Notes: generated from the sequence alone by a model not told the origin. Counted from the first letter of the stretch, positions 53,554 to 61,617 are shown. The stretch: 64,000 nucleotides of DNA from Asanoa siamensis (GCF_016862555.1 NZ_BONE01000039.1:16392-80391), one strand, 5' to 3'. Program-made: numbers and translations.

Positions 53554-54255
53554 CTAGGCGGGGCGGTGGGCGCGCAGCATCAACGAGACGCCGGGCAGGG
53601 ACTTCACCGGAAGATAGCGTTCGGCCGCCACCACCGCGCGCAGGCCCAGGTTGACCGGCGCGGCGATGTCGTCGAGGTCGCTGCCGGTCGAATTGCGCCT
53701 GCGCCAGGCGGCGACCGGGCGGAGCAGCACGTTCCAGCTCCACAGCTCGTCGACGACCAGGCCGGCCTTCTCGATCACCGCGCGCAGCCCGGCCCGGTCG
53801 TAGCGCCGGACATGCCCGACGGCCACGTCGTGGGCGGACCAGAGCTTCATATCGGCGGGTACGGCGATCAGCACCGTGCCTCCCGGCCGCAGGACCCGGA
53901 AGATCTCGGCCGCGGCCTCGTGGTCCTCGTCGATGTGCTCCAGCACGTCGAACGCGGTGACGAGGTCGAGCGCGCCGTCGCCGACCGGGAGCGTGCGGGC
54001 GTCGGCACGGATGACGGACAGACCCCGCTCGCGGGCCACCGACGCGCCCTCGGCGCTGTATTCGAGCGCCACCGGCCGCCAGCCGTGGGCCCGCAGCACC
54101 CGGGTGTTGCCGCCGCCGGCCGCGCCGATGTCGAGGGCCGCACCGGGCCTCGCACCGAGCGCGCGCAGCGACCGGGCCAGCAGCGCCCGGCGCTCGGCGT
54201 ACCACCAGTGGCGGTCCTCGAGCGCGGCGAGCTTGCGGATTTCGGTCGCTTCCAC
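53554..54255 (-). CDS. Methyltransf_11-type methyltransferase
   Basis: 233 residues from GTG 54255, leaderless (TAGGGT 7 nt upstream). It opens KLAALEDRHWWYAERRALLA, typical of methyltransferases in polysaccharide gene sets. It has ALDIGAAGGGNTRVLRAHGW (motif I), DARTLPVGDGALDLVTAFDV, LEHIDEDHEAAAEIFRVLRP and GHVRRYDRAGLRAVIEKAGL. It is likely first gene of a three-gene unit with the next methyltransferase and the MFS exporter. Confidence 0.87.
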   Translation of the reverse strand: MEATEIRKLAALEDRHWWYAERRALLARSLRALGARPGAALDIGAAGGGNTRVLRAHGWRPVALEYSAEGASVARERGLSVIRADARTLPVGDGALDLVTAFDVLEHIDEDHEAAAEIFRVLRPGGTVLIAVPADMKLWSAHDVAVGHVRRYDRAGLRAVIEKAGLVVDELWSWNVLLRPVAAWRRRNSTGSDLDDIAAPVNLGLRAVVAAERYLPVKSLPGVSLMLRAHRPA

Positions 54256-54282
54256 GGCACACACCCTATTACGCTGCCCGGC
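54256..54282. promoter_or_regulatory. Back-to-back leaderless promoters
   Basis: Only 27 bp separate two divergent start codons. TAGGGT (minus strand, 54268-54263) is 7 nt from the GTG at 54255 and TACGCT (plus, 54270-54275) is 7 nt from the ATG at 54283. The two -10 boxes are 1 bp apart, so RNA polymerase can serve only one at a time. Confidence 0.65.
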
Positions 54283-54498
54283 ATGCCCGCGCCGCACGGA
54301 TTCGACTACCAGGAGCGTGGCGACGGGTCAGTGGTGATCCTCCATCACGGCCGCCCGGCGACCACGCTGCGGGGCGGGCGCGCGGCCGAGTTCCTGGCCG
54401 AGGTGGAGACCGACCCGCAGGGCGTGATGGCCCGGTGGACCGGCAACTACCGCCGCGGCAACGAGCGGATGGGCAAGAACCACCCGCGCAACCGCTAG
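54283..54498 (+). CDS. Small protein of unknown function
   Basis: 71 residues, leaderless ATG. HGFDYQERGDGSVVILHHGR, PATTLRGGRAAEFLAEVETD and QGVMARWTGNYRRGNERMGK form a plausible small alpha/beta domain with a basic tail. It resembles short conserved actinobacterial proteins found near translation genes but I cannot name it. It converges with accD with no gap. Confidence 0.65.
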   Translation: MPAPHGFDYQERGDGSVVILHHGRPATTLRGGRAAEFLAEVETDPQGVMARWTGNYRRGNERMGKNHPRNR

Positions 54499-55920
54499 CT
54501 ACAGCGGGATGTTGCCGTGCGCGCCGCGCGCGGCCGGGGCGGCGGCCAGCGCCTCCGCGATCCGGCGGCGGGTCTCGCCGGGCTCGATGACGTCGTCGAC
54601 GACGCCGATCTCCAAGGCCCGCTGCACGCCCCCGGCCTCCTTGATCTGCTGCTCGACGAGTTGCTGGCGGACGGCCTCGCGCTCCTCGGGCGGCGTCGCG
54701 GCGAGCTTCTTGCGGTGCAGCACGTTGACGGCCGCCGACGCGCCCATCACCGCGATCTCCGCGTCGGGCCAGGCGAACACGGCGGTCGCGCCCAGGGAGC
54801 GGGAGTTCATCGCGATGTACGCGCCGCCGTACGCCTTGCGGGTCACCAGCGTCACCCGGGGCACGACGGCCTCGGCGAACGCGTGCAGCAGCTTGGCGCC
54901 GCGGCGCACGACGCCGTCCCACTCCTGGCCGAGGCCGGGCAGGTAGCCGGGCACGTCGACGAGGACGACCAGGGGGACGCCGAGTGAGTCGCACATGCGG
55001 ACAAATCGGGCGGCCTTCTCGGCGCTGGCCGCGTCCAGGCAGCCGCCGAGCCGCAGGGGGTTGTTGGCGACCACGCCGACGGTACGACCGGCGAACCGGC
55101 CCAGCGTCGTGACGATGTTCGGGGCCCACTTGGCGTGCAGTTCCACGCCCGGCTCGTCGAGCAGGGCCTGCACGACCGGCTTGACGTCGTACGCCCGGTT
55201 GGCCGCCTCCGGCATCGTCCCCGTGAGGTCGTGCCCGGGGTCGTCGGTGGCGACGTCGACGGGGGAGAGGCGGCCCTGCCGCCCCAGCAGCGCGGCCAGC
55301 CGGCGGGCCTCGACCAGCGCGGTCTCGTCGTCCTTGGTGGTCACGTGCACGACGCCGGAGCGCCGCCCGTGCGGCTCCGGCCCGCCGAGCCGCTCCATGT
55401 CGACCTGCTCGCCGGTGACGCTGCGGACGACCTCGGGGCCGGTGACGAAGATCCGGCCGGCCCCGCTCATCACCACGACGTCGGTCAGCGCCGGCCCGTA
55501 GGCCGCTCCACCTGCCGCGGGGCCGAGCACCACGGAGATCTGCGGCACCCGGCCGGACGCCCGGACCATGGCCGCGAAGACCTGGCCGACCGCGTCCAGC
55601 GCGACCACGCCCTCGGCCAGCCGCGCGCCGCCGGAGTGCCACAGCCCGAGCACGGGGATCCGCTCCCGGACCGCGGCGTCGATCGCGTCGACGACGTGCC
55701 GGCAGCCCTCGGTGCCCAGTGCGCCGCCCATCCGGGTGGCGTCGGTGGCGTACGCGACCGCCGGCGTGCCGTCGATCTCGCCGCGGGCGGCCAGCACCCC
55801 GGAGTCGTCGCGGGGGGCGACCAGGCGCAGCGTGCCGGCGTCGAACAGAGCCCGCAGCCGGGCCTCCGGATCCCGGTGGTCCACGACTGCATGATCGTCG
55901 AGCGCGCTGCTCCTGGTCAT
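54499..55920 (-). CDS. accD: Acyl-CoA carboxylase beta (carboxyltransferase) subunit
   Basis: 473 residues from ATG 55920. Crotonase-like two-lobe carboxyltransferase: GTPAVAYATDATRMGGALGT, VLGLWHSGGARLAEGVVALD, SVVLGPAAGGAAYGPALTDV (first oxyanion loop), GYLPGLGQEWDGVVRRGAKL and TRKAYGGAYIAMNSRSLGAT (second). It transfers CO2 from biotin-carrier protein to acetyl- or propionyl-CoA. As the last gene of the fatty acid synthase operon it probably supplies malonyl-CoA to FabD, with alpha and epsilon subunits encoded elsewhere. Confidence 0.9.
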   Translation of the reverse strand: MTRSSALDDHAVVDHRDPEARLRALFDAGTLRLVAPRDDSGVLAARGEIDGTPAVAYATDATRMGGALGTEGCRHVVDAIDAAVRERIPVLGLWHSGGARLAEGVVALDAVGQVFAAMVRASGRVPQISVVLGPAAGGAAYGPALTDVVVMSGAGRIFVTGPEVVRSVTGEQVDMERLGGPEPHGRRSGVVHVTTKDDETALVEARRLAALLGRQGRLSPVDVATDDPGHDLTGTMPEAANRAYDVKPVVQALLDEPGVELHAKWAPNIVTTLGRFAGRTVGVVANNPLRLGGCLDAASAEKAARFVRMCDSLGVPLVVLVDVPGYLPGLGQEWDGVVRRGAKLLHAFAEAVVPRVTLVTRKAYGGAYIAMNSRSLGATAVFAWPDAEIAVMGASAAVNVLHRKKLAATPPEEREAVRQQLVEQQIKEAGGVQRALEIGVVDDVIEPGETRRRIAEALAAAPAARGAHGNIPL

Positions 55921-55948
55921 CGAAATCCCCCCGATTAAGCCGCCCGGG

Positions 55949-57175
55949 TCACCCGCGGGTGAACACCAGCGCCACGTTGTGCCCGCCGAAACCGAACGAG
56001 TTGTTGAGCACCGCCGGGACGTCCATCGGCCGCGCCTTGAGCGCCGCCACGTCCAGGTCGAGCTTGTCGTCGGGGTCGTCGAGGTTGATCGTCGGCGGCA
56101 CCACGCTGTCGCGGATGGCCAGGATCGAGGCGATCGACTCCAGCGCGCCGGCCGCGCCGAGCAGGTGCCCGGTCATCGACTTGGTCGCCGTGACCACCGG
56201 GTGGTCACCGAGGGAGGTGTGCAGCGCGACGATCTCGGCGAGGTCGCCGACCGGGGTGGAGGTCGCGTGGGCGTTCACGTGCACGATGTCGGTCCGCGCG
56301 ACGTCGGCGTCCGCGATCGCCTTGGCGATGGCCCGGATCGCGCCGCGGCCCTCGGGGTGGGGCTGCACGATGTCGTAGCCGTCGGAGGTCAGGCCGGCAC
56401 CGGCCAGCCGGGCGTAGACCCGGGCACCGCGCGCGGCGGCGTGGTCGGCGCGCTCCAGCACGACGACACCGGCGCCCTCGCCGAGCACGAAGCCGTCACG
56501 GCCCTTGTCCCACGGCCGGGAGGCCTTCTCCGGCTCGTCGTTGCGGGTCGACATGGCCCGCATCGATGCGAAGCCGGCGATCGGCAGCGGGTGGATGACC
56601 GCCTCGGTGCCGCCGGCCACGACCACGTCGGCCCGGCCGGAGCGGATCATGTCGAGACCGAGCGCGATCGCCTCGGCGCCGGTCGCGCACGCGCTGGCCA
56701 CGGAGTGGACGCCGGCCTGCGCGCCCAACTCGAGACCGACCCAGGCGGCCGGACCGTTCGGCATCAGCATCGGCACGGTGTGCGGGGACACCCGCCGGGG
56801 GCCGGAGGCCTCCAGGATGTCGTCCTGGGCGAGCAGCGTCGTGGCACCCCCTATTCCGGACCCGATGCTGACCGCGAGCCGCTCCGGGTCGAGACCGGCG
56901 TCGGCCATCCCGGAGTCGGCCCAGGCCTCGCCCGCGGCGATCAGCGCGATCGCCTCGGACCGGTCGAGCCGGCGCAGCTTGACCCGGTCGATCCGCTCGC
57001 TCGGCTCGACCGCGAGCTGTGCGGCGATCCGGACCGGCAGTTGGCCGGCCCACTCCTGGGTGAGCGGACTCACCCCGGAGCGGCCGGCCAGCATGGCGTC
57101 CCAGGTCGACTCGACGTCCCCGCCCAGCGGGGTCGTCGCGCCGAGCCCGGTGACGACGACGTCGGGACGACTCAT
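55949..57175 (-). CDS. fabF: Beta-ketoacyl-ACP synthase II
   Basis: 408 residues from ATG 57175, one nt after the acpP stop. Active-site Cys in SVASACATGAEAIALGLDMI, His residues in HVNAHATSTPVGDLAEI and SMTGHLLGAAGALESI, and Lys in the latter loop (TKSMTG) form the C-H-H-K set of condensing enzymes. It elongates acyl-ACP with malonyl-ACP in the cytosolic type II cycle. Confidence 0.95.
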   Translation of the reverse strand: MSRPDVVVTGLGATTPLGGDVESTWDAMLAGRSGVSPLTQEWAGQLPVRIAAQLAVEPSERIDRVKLRRLDRSEAIALIAAGEAWADSGMADAGLDPERLAVSIGSGIGGATTLLAQDDILEASGPRRVSPHTVPMLMPNGPAAWVGLELGAQAGVHSVASACATGAEAIALGLDMIRSGRADVVVAGGTEAVIHPLPIAGFASMRAMSTRNDEPEKASRPWDKGRDGFVLGEGAGVVVLERADHAAARGARVYARLAGAGLTSDGYDIVQPHPEGRGAIRAIAKAIADADVARTDIVHVNAHATSTPVGDLAEIVALHTSLGDHPVVTATKSMTGHLLGAAGALESIASILAIRDSVVPPTINLDDPDDKLDLDVAALKARPMDVPAVLNNSFGFGGHNVALVFTRG

Positions 57176-57176
57176 G

Positions 57177-57416
57177 TCAGGCGTTCGACTCGATGTAGGT
57201 CACGGCGTCGCCGACGGTCTTGAGGTTCTGCACCTCGTTGTCGGGGATCTTCACGCCGAACTTCTCCTCGGCCGCCACGACGACCTCGACCATGGACAGC
57301 GAGTCGACGTCGAGGTCGTCCGTGAAGGACTTCTCCTCGGCCACGTCGTCGGGGTTGACCCCGGCGACCTCTTCCAGGATCTCGGCCAGGCCCGACGTGA
57401 TCTCGTCACGGGTCAT
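57177..57416 (-). CDS. acpP: Acyl carrier protein
   Basis: 79 residues with AAGGACACC before the ATG. The four-helix carrier has DDLDVDSLSMVEVVVAAEEK, where Ser39 of DSL takes the 4'-phosphopantetheine arm. The high Asp/Glu content is typical. It carries the growing acyl chain between FabD, FabH and FabF encoded around it. A small palindrome in the 48-nt gap after fabH may help set a higher acpP level. Confidence 0.95.
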   Translation of the reverse strand: MTRDEITSGLAEILEEVAGVNPDDVAEEKSFTDDLDVDSLSMVEVVVAAEEKFGVKIPDNEVQNLKTVGDAVTYIESNA

Positions 57417-57453
57417 TGCGGTGGTGTCCTTTCGGGTTTGGTGATGTTGTCGT

Positions 57454-57467
57454 TGAGCGTGCGCTCA
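57454..57467 (-). other. Palindrome at the fabH stop, before acpP
   Basis: TGAGCGTGCGCTCA overlaps the fabH stop codon. In RNA it forms a 6-bp stem that could act as processing site, mRNA stabiliser or weak attenuator between fabH and the more abundantly needed acpP. Confidence 0.35.
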
Positions 57468-58409
57468 CGGGCAGCGAACTACCTGCCCGGCGTACGTTAG
57501 GCCGCCGCCGAAACCGAACAGCAGGACGGGGGCGCCCGACGGCACCTCGCGTCGCTCGATCAGCTTCGACAGGGCCAGCGGCACGCTCGCCGCCGACGTG
57601 TTGCCGGACTCTACGATGTCCTTCGCGACGACCGCCTGCGGCATGCCGAGCCGCTTGGCGATGCCGTCGATGATGCGGGCGTTGGCCTGGTGCGGCACGA
57701 AGGCCGCGATGTCCTCGGGGGCGACGCCGGCCCGCTCGCAGGCCTGCAGGGCCAGCGGTGCCAGGGCGGTGGTCGCCCAGCGGAAGACCTGCTGGCCTTC
57801 CTGCGCGATGTACGGGCGCCAGCCCTCGATGCGGACGGCGTCGGACTTCTCCGGCACCGAACCCCAGATCACCGGGCCGACACCGGGCGCCTCGTCCTCC
57901 GCGGCGGCGGTCACCACGGCCGCACCGGCGCCGTCGCCGAAGATGATGCAGGTCGAGCGGTCGGTCCAGTCGGTGAAGTCTGAGAGCTTCTCGGCGCCGA
58001 TGACGAGCGCGTTGCGCGCCGCGCCGGCCCGGATCGCGTGGTCGACCGTGCCGAGCGCGTACGAGAAGCCGGAGCACGCGGTGTTGAGGTCGTACGCGCC
58101 GGGGGCGTTGATGCCCAGCTTCGCGGCGACCCGGCAGGCCACGTTGGGGCTGCGGTCGACGGAGCTGCAGGTGGCGACGACGACCAGGTCGATGTCGGCC
58201 GGGGTGAGACCGGCGTTGGCCAGCGCCTTCTCGGCGGCGAAGCCGGCCATGTCGGCGACCGTCTCGCTGTCGGCGATGCGCCGGGTGGCGATGCCGACCC
58301 GGTCCCGGATCCACTCGTCGTTGGTGTCGACGATCTGGGCCAGGTCGTCGTTGGTGAGCACCCGGGACGGCTGGTAGTGGCCGAAGGCGAGGATGCGGGA
58401 GCCTGTCAT
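57465..58409 (-). CDS. fabH: Beta-ketoacyl-ACP synthase III
   Basis: 314 residues; ATG overlaps the fabD stop (ATGA). Catalytic triad: Cys in YDLNTACSGFSYALG, His in AFVPHQANARIIDGIA and Asn in IVESGNTSAASVPLAL. It starts fatty acid synthesis by condensing an acyl-CoA (acetyl or branched) with malonyl-ACP. Substrate preference is not readable from sequence, but branched starters are usual in actinomycetes. Confidence 0.95.
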   Translation of the reverse strand: MTGSRILAFGHYQPSRVLTNDDLAQIVDTNDEWIRDRVGIATRRIADSETVADMAGFAAEKALANAGLTPADIDLVVVATCSSVDRSPNVACRVAAKLGINAPGAYDLNTACSGFSYALGTVDHAIRAGAARNALVIGAEKLSDFTDWTDRSTCIIFGDGAGAAVVTAAAEDEAPGVGPVIWGSVPEKSDAVRIEGWRPYIAQEGQQVFRWATTALAPLALQACERAGVAPEDIAAFVPHQANARIIDGIAKRLGMPQAVVAKDIVESGNTSAASVPLALSKLIERREVPSGAPVLLFGFGGGLTYAGQVVRCP

Positions 58410-59575
58410 GCGGGATGTCCTCCGATGCGCGCGAGCGGCTGGCCCGGAGCGACCGGGTCGTCGTGGTGGGCGAGCCATTCGGTCAGCAGGCCGTCGCCGT
58501 GCGCGGCGACCTCGACCGGGCCCTGCCGGGTGGAGACGTGCCCGATGAGCTGACCAGTGCTTACGGTATCGCCTTCGGCGAGCCCGTCGGCCGGGCGGAA
58601 CATCCCGGCGGCGCCGGCGACCACGACCCGGAACTGCGGGGCGGGCTCGTGGCTCGGCGCCGCGCCGTGCCGCGCGACGAGATCGCGCGCGGCGGGCAGG
58701 TCGTCGGGGGTGTTGAGGGTCACGATCTCGATGCCGTTGGCCTTGAGCTCGCGCTTGACCAGCCCGGCCAGGGTGCCGGCGGGCGGCAGCTCGAGCACCG
58801 CGGTCACGCCCAGGTCGGCCAGCGAGCGCATGCACAGGTCCCAGCGGACCGGCGCGGTGACCTGGCGGACGAGCCGGGTCAGCAGCTCCCGGCCGTGGGC
58901 GACGGCGGAGCCGTCGAGGTTCGACAGCAGGATCCGGCTCGGATCGGCGGGGGTGATGCCGGCCGCGACGGCCGCGAGCGCCTGTTCGGCGGGGGCCATG
59001 TACGGGGTGTGGAACGCGCCGGCCACCTGCAGCGCGATGACCCGCGCCTTGGCCGGCGGCTCGGCGGCGAGCTTGGCCAGCGCGTCGAGAGCGCCGGCGG
59101 CGACGACCTGGCCCGCGCCGTTGCGGTTGGCCGGGTGCAGGCCGTGTGCCTCGATCGCGGCGAGCACCTCGGCGGCGTCGCCACCGAGCACGGCCGACAT
59201 GCCGGTGGGCTCGAGCGCGCAGGCGGCGGCCATCTCGCGGCCGCGGACGCCGGCCAGCGTCACCGCGGCTTCGGGCGAGAGTGCGCCGGCGAGGGCGGCC
59301 GCGCCGAGCTCGCCGACGCTGTGGCCGGCGACCACCGCGACGTCGTGCATCGGGAGCTGCTCGGCGGCGAGCAGCGCGGCGGCGACCAGCAGCGGCTGCG
59401 TACGCGCGGTGTCCTTGATCTCGTCAGCGCCCGCCTCTGTGCCCAGGTGCACGAGGTCGACTCCGGAGAGTGCGGACCACCAGCGGAGCCGGGCCTCGGC
59501 GCCGGGAAGTCCGACCCACGGAGCGAGGAAACCGGGCTTTTGGGCGCCCTGACCGGGCGAGAGTACGGCGAGCAC
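58406..59575 (-). CDS. fabD: Malonyl-CoA:ACP transacylase with extra biotinyl-like C-domain
   Basis: 389 residues from GTG 59575 (CAGAGT 7 nt upstream). The transacylase part (about 1-300) has LAVLSPGQGAQKPGFLAPWV, nucleophile elbow VVAGHSVGELGAAALAG (GHSxG) and catalytic His in VAGAFHTPYMAPA. It loads malonyl onto AcpP. FabD is normally about 310 residues; here about 75 residues follow, FRVVVAGAAGMFRP, LAEGDTVSTGQLIGHVSTRQ, HHDDPVAPGQPLARIG, with the beta-repeat pattern of biotinyl/lipoyl carrier domains but no modifiable MKM lysine. First gene of the fas operon. Confidence 0.88.
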   Translation of the reverse strand: MLAVLSPGQGAQKPGFLAPWVGLPGAEARLRWWSALSGVDLVHLGTEAGADEIKDTARTQPLLVAAALLAAEQLPMHDVAVVAGHSVGELGAAALAGALSPEAAVTLAGVRGREMAAACALEPTGMSAVLGGDAAEVLAAIEAHGLHPANRNGAGQVVAAGALDALAKLAAEPPAKARVIALQVAGAFHTPYMAPAEQALAAVAAGITPADPSRILLSNLDGSAVAHGRELLTRLVRQVTAPVRWDLCMRSLADLGVTAVLELPPAGTLAGLVKRELKANGIEIVTLNTPDDLPAARDLVARHGAAPSHEPAPQFRVVVAGAAGMFRPADGLAEGDTVSTGQLIGHVSTRQGPVEVAAHGDGLLTEWLAHHDDPVAPGQPLARIGGHPA

Positions 59576-59603
59576 GTTTACGACTCTGCGGGATACTCGT
59601 GGG

Positions 59604-59653
59604 TTGTGTGGTTGCCGGCAGGCACCAAACCACACTATTGGATTTGTATGGTT
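59604..59653. promoter_or_regulatory. Candidate FasR operator cluster before fabD
   Basis: Three copies of TTGTRTGGTT: TTGTGTGGTT (59604-59613), its inverted copy AACCACAC (59628-59635) forming a perfect 8-bp inverted repeat with the first, and TTGTATGGTT (59644-59653). They lie in the 136-bp gap between fasR and fabD and upstream of the presumed fabD promoter, as expected for activator sites. Confidence 0.6.
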
Positions 59654-59711
59654 CCTACAATGAGTGGCTGCGATCACGTACGGTATAGGGGCATATATAC
59701 CAAACGAACGT

Positions 59712-60905
59712 TCAGGCGTCGGTTGTGGCCGCTGATCCACGTGGGTCCAGCCGGCCCACCGTGAGCGCGATCCGCAACGCGAACAGGTCGCGCGGCGTCA
59801 GCGGTGAGAAGCCGGTGACGTCCCCGATCCGGCGCAGCCGGTAACGCACGGTGTTGGGGTGCACGAACAGTGCGCGGGCCGCGCTCTCCAGCACGCCACC
59901 GGCCGCGAAGAACGCGTCCAGCGTCTCGATCAGCTCGCCGCCCGCGCGCACCAGCGCGCCGTAGACGTCGCGGCGCAGCGCCCGTCGGGCCGCCGCGTCG
60001 CCGGCCAGCGCGCGTTCGGGCAGCAGCGCCGCCGCGGCGACCGGGCGGGGCGCGTCGGGCCAGGCGGGCGCGGCGCGGAAACCGGCCAGGGCCGCCCGCG
60101 CGGACTCGGTCGCCTCGTCGAGGCTGGCCACCGCCGGGCCCACCACCACCGGGCCGGTGCCGAAGCCCTCGAGCAGCTTCTCGGTCGCGTTGAGCGGGTC
60201 GGCCGCGCCGCCGAGCACGACCACGAGCCGGTCGCCGTGCACGCCGCTGATCACCTCGACGCCGATCCGGCGGGCCTGGCGGTAGACCGTGTGCAGCACC
60301 GGCGCCACCTCGCCGCCGGGGGAGCGGCCGACCGCCACCGCGACCGGTGGGGCGTCGGCCCAGCCCAGCGCCGCGGCCCGGCTGGCCAGGGCGTCCGTCG
60401 AGTCGCCGCGGAGCAGCGCGTCGACCAGCAGCGCCTGGAGACGGGCGTCCCAGGAGCCGCGGGACTCGGCCGCCCGCGCGTACACCCGGGCGGCCGAGAA
60501 GGCGATCTCCCGGGAGAACCGGAGGACCTCCTCGACCAGGTCGCGTTCCTCGCCCGGCGCGGCGAGGCGGGCGGCCTGCTCCTCGACGACGTCGATCGTG
60601 ACCTGGATCAGCGCGACGGTCTGCTGCAGGCTGATGCTGCGGGCCAGCGCCCGCGGCGCCGCCGCGAACACCTCGTCGGAGACCTCGCGCGGCCGGCCCT
60701 TCGGCCCCTGGCGCATGAACTCGACCAGCGACCGGACGCCGGCCTGGGCGACCAGCATCACCCAGGCGCGCTGGTCGGCCGGCAGCGCCCGGAACCAGAC
60801 GAGGGTCTCGTCCATCCGGGCGACGCTGGCCGTGGCGAGCGCGCCGGCGGACCGCTCGATCCGGCGCAATGTCGCCGCGAGCCCGTCCGCTGCCTGGTCG
60901 TCCAC
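59712..60905 (-). CDS. fasR: PucR-type activator of fatty acid synthesis (FasR-like)
   Basis: 397 residues from GTG 60905, leaderless (TATGGT 7 nt upstream). An N-terminal about 160-residue helical domain precedes a GGDEF-like inactive core and a C-terminal PucR HTH: FAAGGVLESAARALFVHPNT, VRYRLRRIGDVTGFSPLTPR. Position and type match FasR of Streptomyces, which binds upstream of fabD and activates the fas operon. The effector (acyl-CoA?) is not known here. Confidence 0.85.
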   Translation of the reverse strand: MDDQAADGLAATLRRIERSAGALATASVARMDETLVWFRALPADQRAWVMLVAQAGVRSLVEFMRQGPKGRPREVSDEVFAAAPRALARSISLQQTVALIQVTIDVVEEQAARLAAPGEERDLVEEVLRFSREIAFSAARVYARAAESRGSWDARLQALLVDALLRGDSTDALASRAAALGWADAPPVAVAVGRSPGGEVAPVLHTVYRQARRIGVEVISGVHGDRLVVVLGGAADPLNATEKLLEGFGTGPVVVGPAVASLDEATESARAALAGFRAAPAWPDAPRPVAAAALLPERALAGDAAARRALRRDVYGALVRAGGELIETLDAFFAAGGVLESAARALFVHPNTVRYRLRRIGDVTGFSPLTPRDLFALRIALTVGRLDPRGSAATTDA

Positions 60906-60929
60906 GCTCTACACCATAAGCTGACCGGG
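60906..60929. promoter_or_regulatory. Overlapping divergent leaderless promoters
   Basis: 24 bp separate the fasR GTG and the PAP2 ATG. TATGGT (minus, 60918-60913) and TAAGCT (plus, 60917-60922) overlap by 2 bp, each 7 nt from its start codon. Expression of the two genes should be mutually exclusive at any moment. Confidence 0.65.
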
Positions 60930-61565
60930 ATGCGTGATCGTCCCGCGCGCCCACCGGCCGCCCTGCCCCTGGCCGCGCTGGCGGCCTTCGGCGTGCTGCT
61001 CGGGGTGGTCGCGGCCGACTGGCCGCCGCTGATGAGATGGGACGAGTCGGTCAGCGCGACGCTGCGGGACTACGGCTCCGTGCGGCCCGCGCTGGTCGAC
61101 TGGCTGCGGACGCTGACGGGGCTCGCGGCCACCGTCCCGTACGTGGCCGTCGGCGCCGCGGCGACCCTGCTCTTCGCACTCCGCCGGGAGGCCCGCGCGT
61201 CGGTGTTCTGCGGCCTTGTCACCGCAGCCGTGCCCATTCTCTGGGGCCTGATGCACTGGACACTGCACAACCCACGGCCGGTGGACGGCTTCGTGGTGGT
61301 GCACAGCTCCGGCTTCCCGAGCGGCCACACGAGCAACGCGGCGGCGTTCTCGATCGCGCTGGTGCTGCTGGTCTGGCCGCGCGCCGGCGCCGCCATCCGG
61401 ACCGCGACCTGCTTGGCCGCGCTGGCGTTCACGGTGTTCATCGGCTTCACCCGGGTCGCCTTGCTGGCGCACTGGCCGACGGACGTGCTCGGCGGTCTGC
61501 TGCTGGCGGCGGCGGTGGTCCCGGTGGCTGCCCGGGCGGTGACGCCGCACCGCGCCGACCGCTAG
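60930..61565 (+). CDS. PAP2-family lipid phosphatase
   Basis: 211 residues, leaderless ATG. Six membrane helices with the three PAP2 motifs: HWTLHNPRPVDG (KxxxxxxRP variant), FPSGHTSNAAAF (PSGH) and GFTRVALLAHWPTDVLGG (SRxxxxxHxxxD variant with Thr for Ser). It dephosphorylates undecaprenyl pyrophosphate, phosphatidate or similar lipids on the outer face. Position next to fatty acid synthesis may be coincidence. Its stop codon lies in a 17-bp repeat array. Confidence 0.88.
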   Translation: MRDRPARPPAALPLAALAAFGVLLGVVAADWPPLMRWDESVSATLRDYGSVRPALVDWLRTLTGLAATVPYVAVGAAATLLFALRREARASVFCGLVTAAVPILWGLMHWTLHNPRPVDGFVVVHSSGFPSGHTSNAAAFSIALVLLVWPRAGAAIRTATCLAALAFTVFIGFTRVALLAHWPTDVLGGLLLAAAVVPVAARAVTPHRADR

Positions 61566-61617
61566 GCCGCGCCGACCGCTAGGCCGCGTCGACCGCTAGG
61601 CCGCGTCGACCGGTAGG
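61550..61617. repeat. Four-copy 17-bp tandem repeat over two convergent stops
   Basis: CCGCGCCGACCGCTAGG occurs at 61550, 61567, and with one or two changes at 61584 and 61601 (units 61550-61566, 61567-61583, 61584-61600, 61601-61617). Each holds a TAG on the plus strand; the first three, with CTAG, also hold one on the minus strand. The plus gene stops in unit 1, the minus gene in unit 3. Since 17 is not a multiple of 3, the array stops all frames. Confidence 0.85.

Noticed and set aside
54499..59575. Fab genes considered as part of a type II polyketide cluster
   Set aside because: The order fasR-fabD-fabH-acpP-fabF matches primary fatty acid synthesis, with no chain-length factor, ketoreductase or cyclase nearby.
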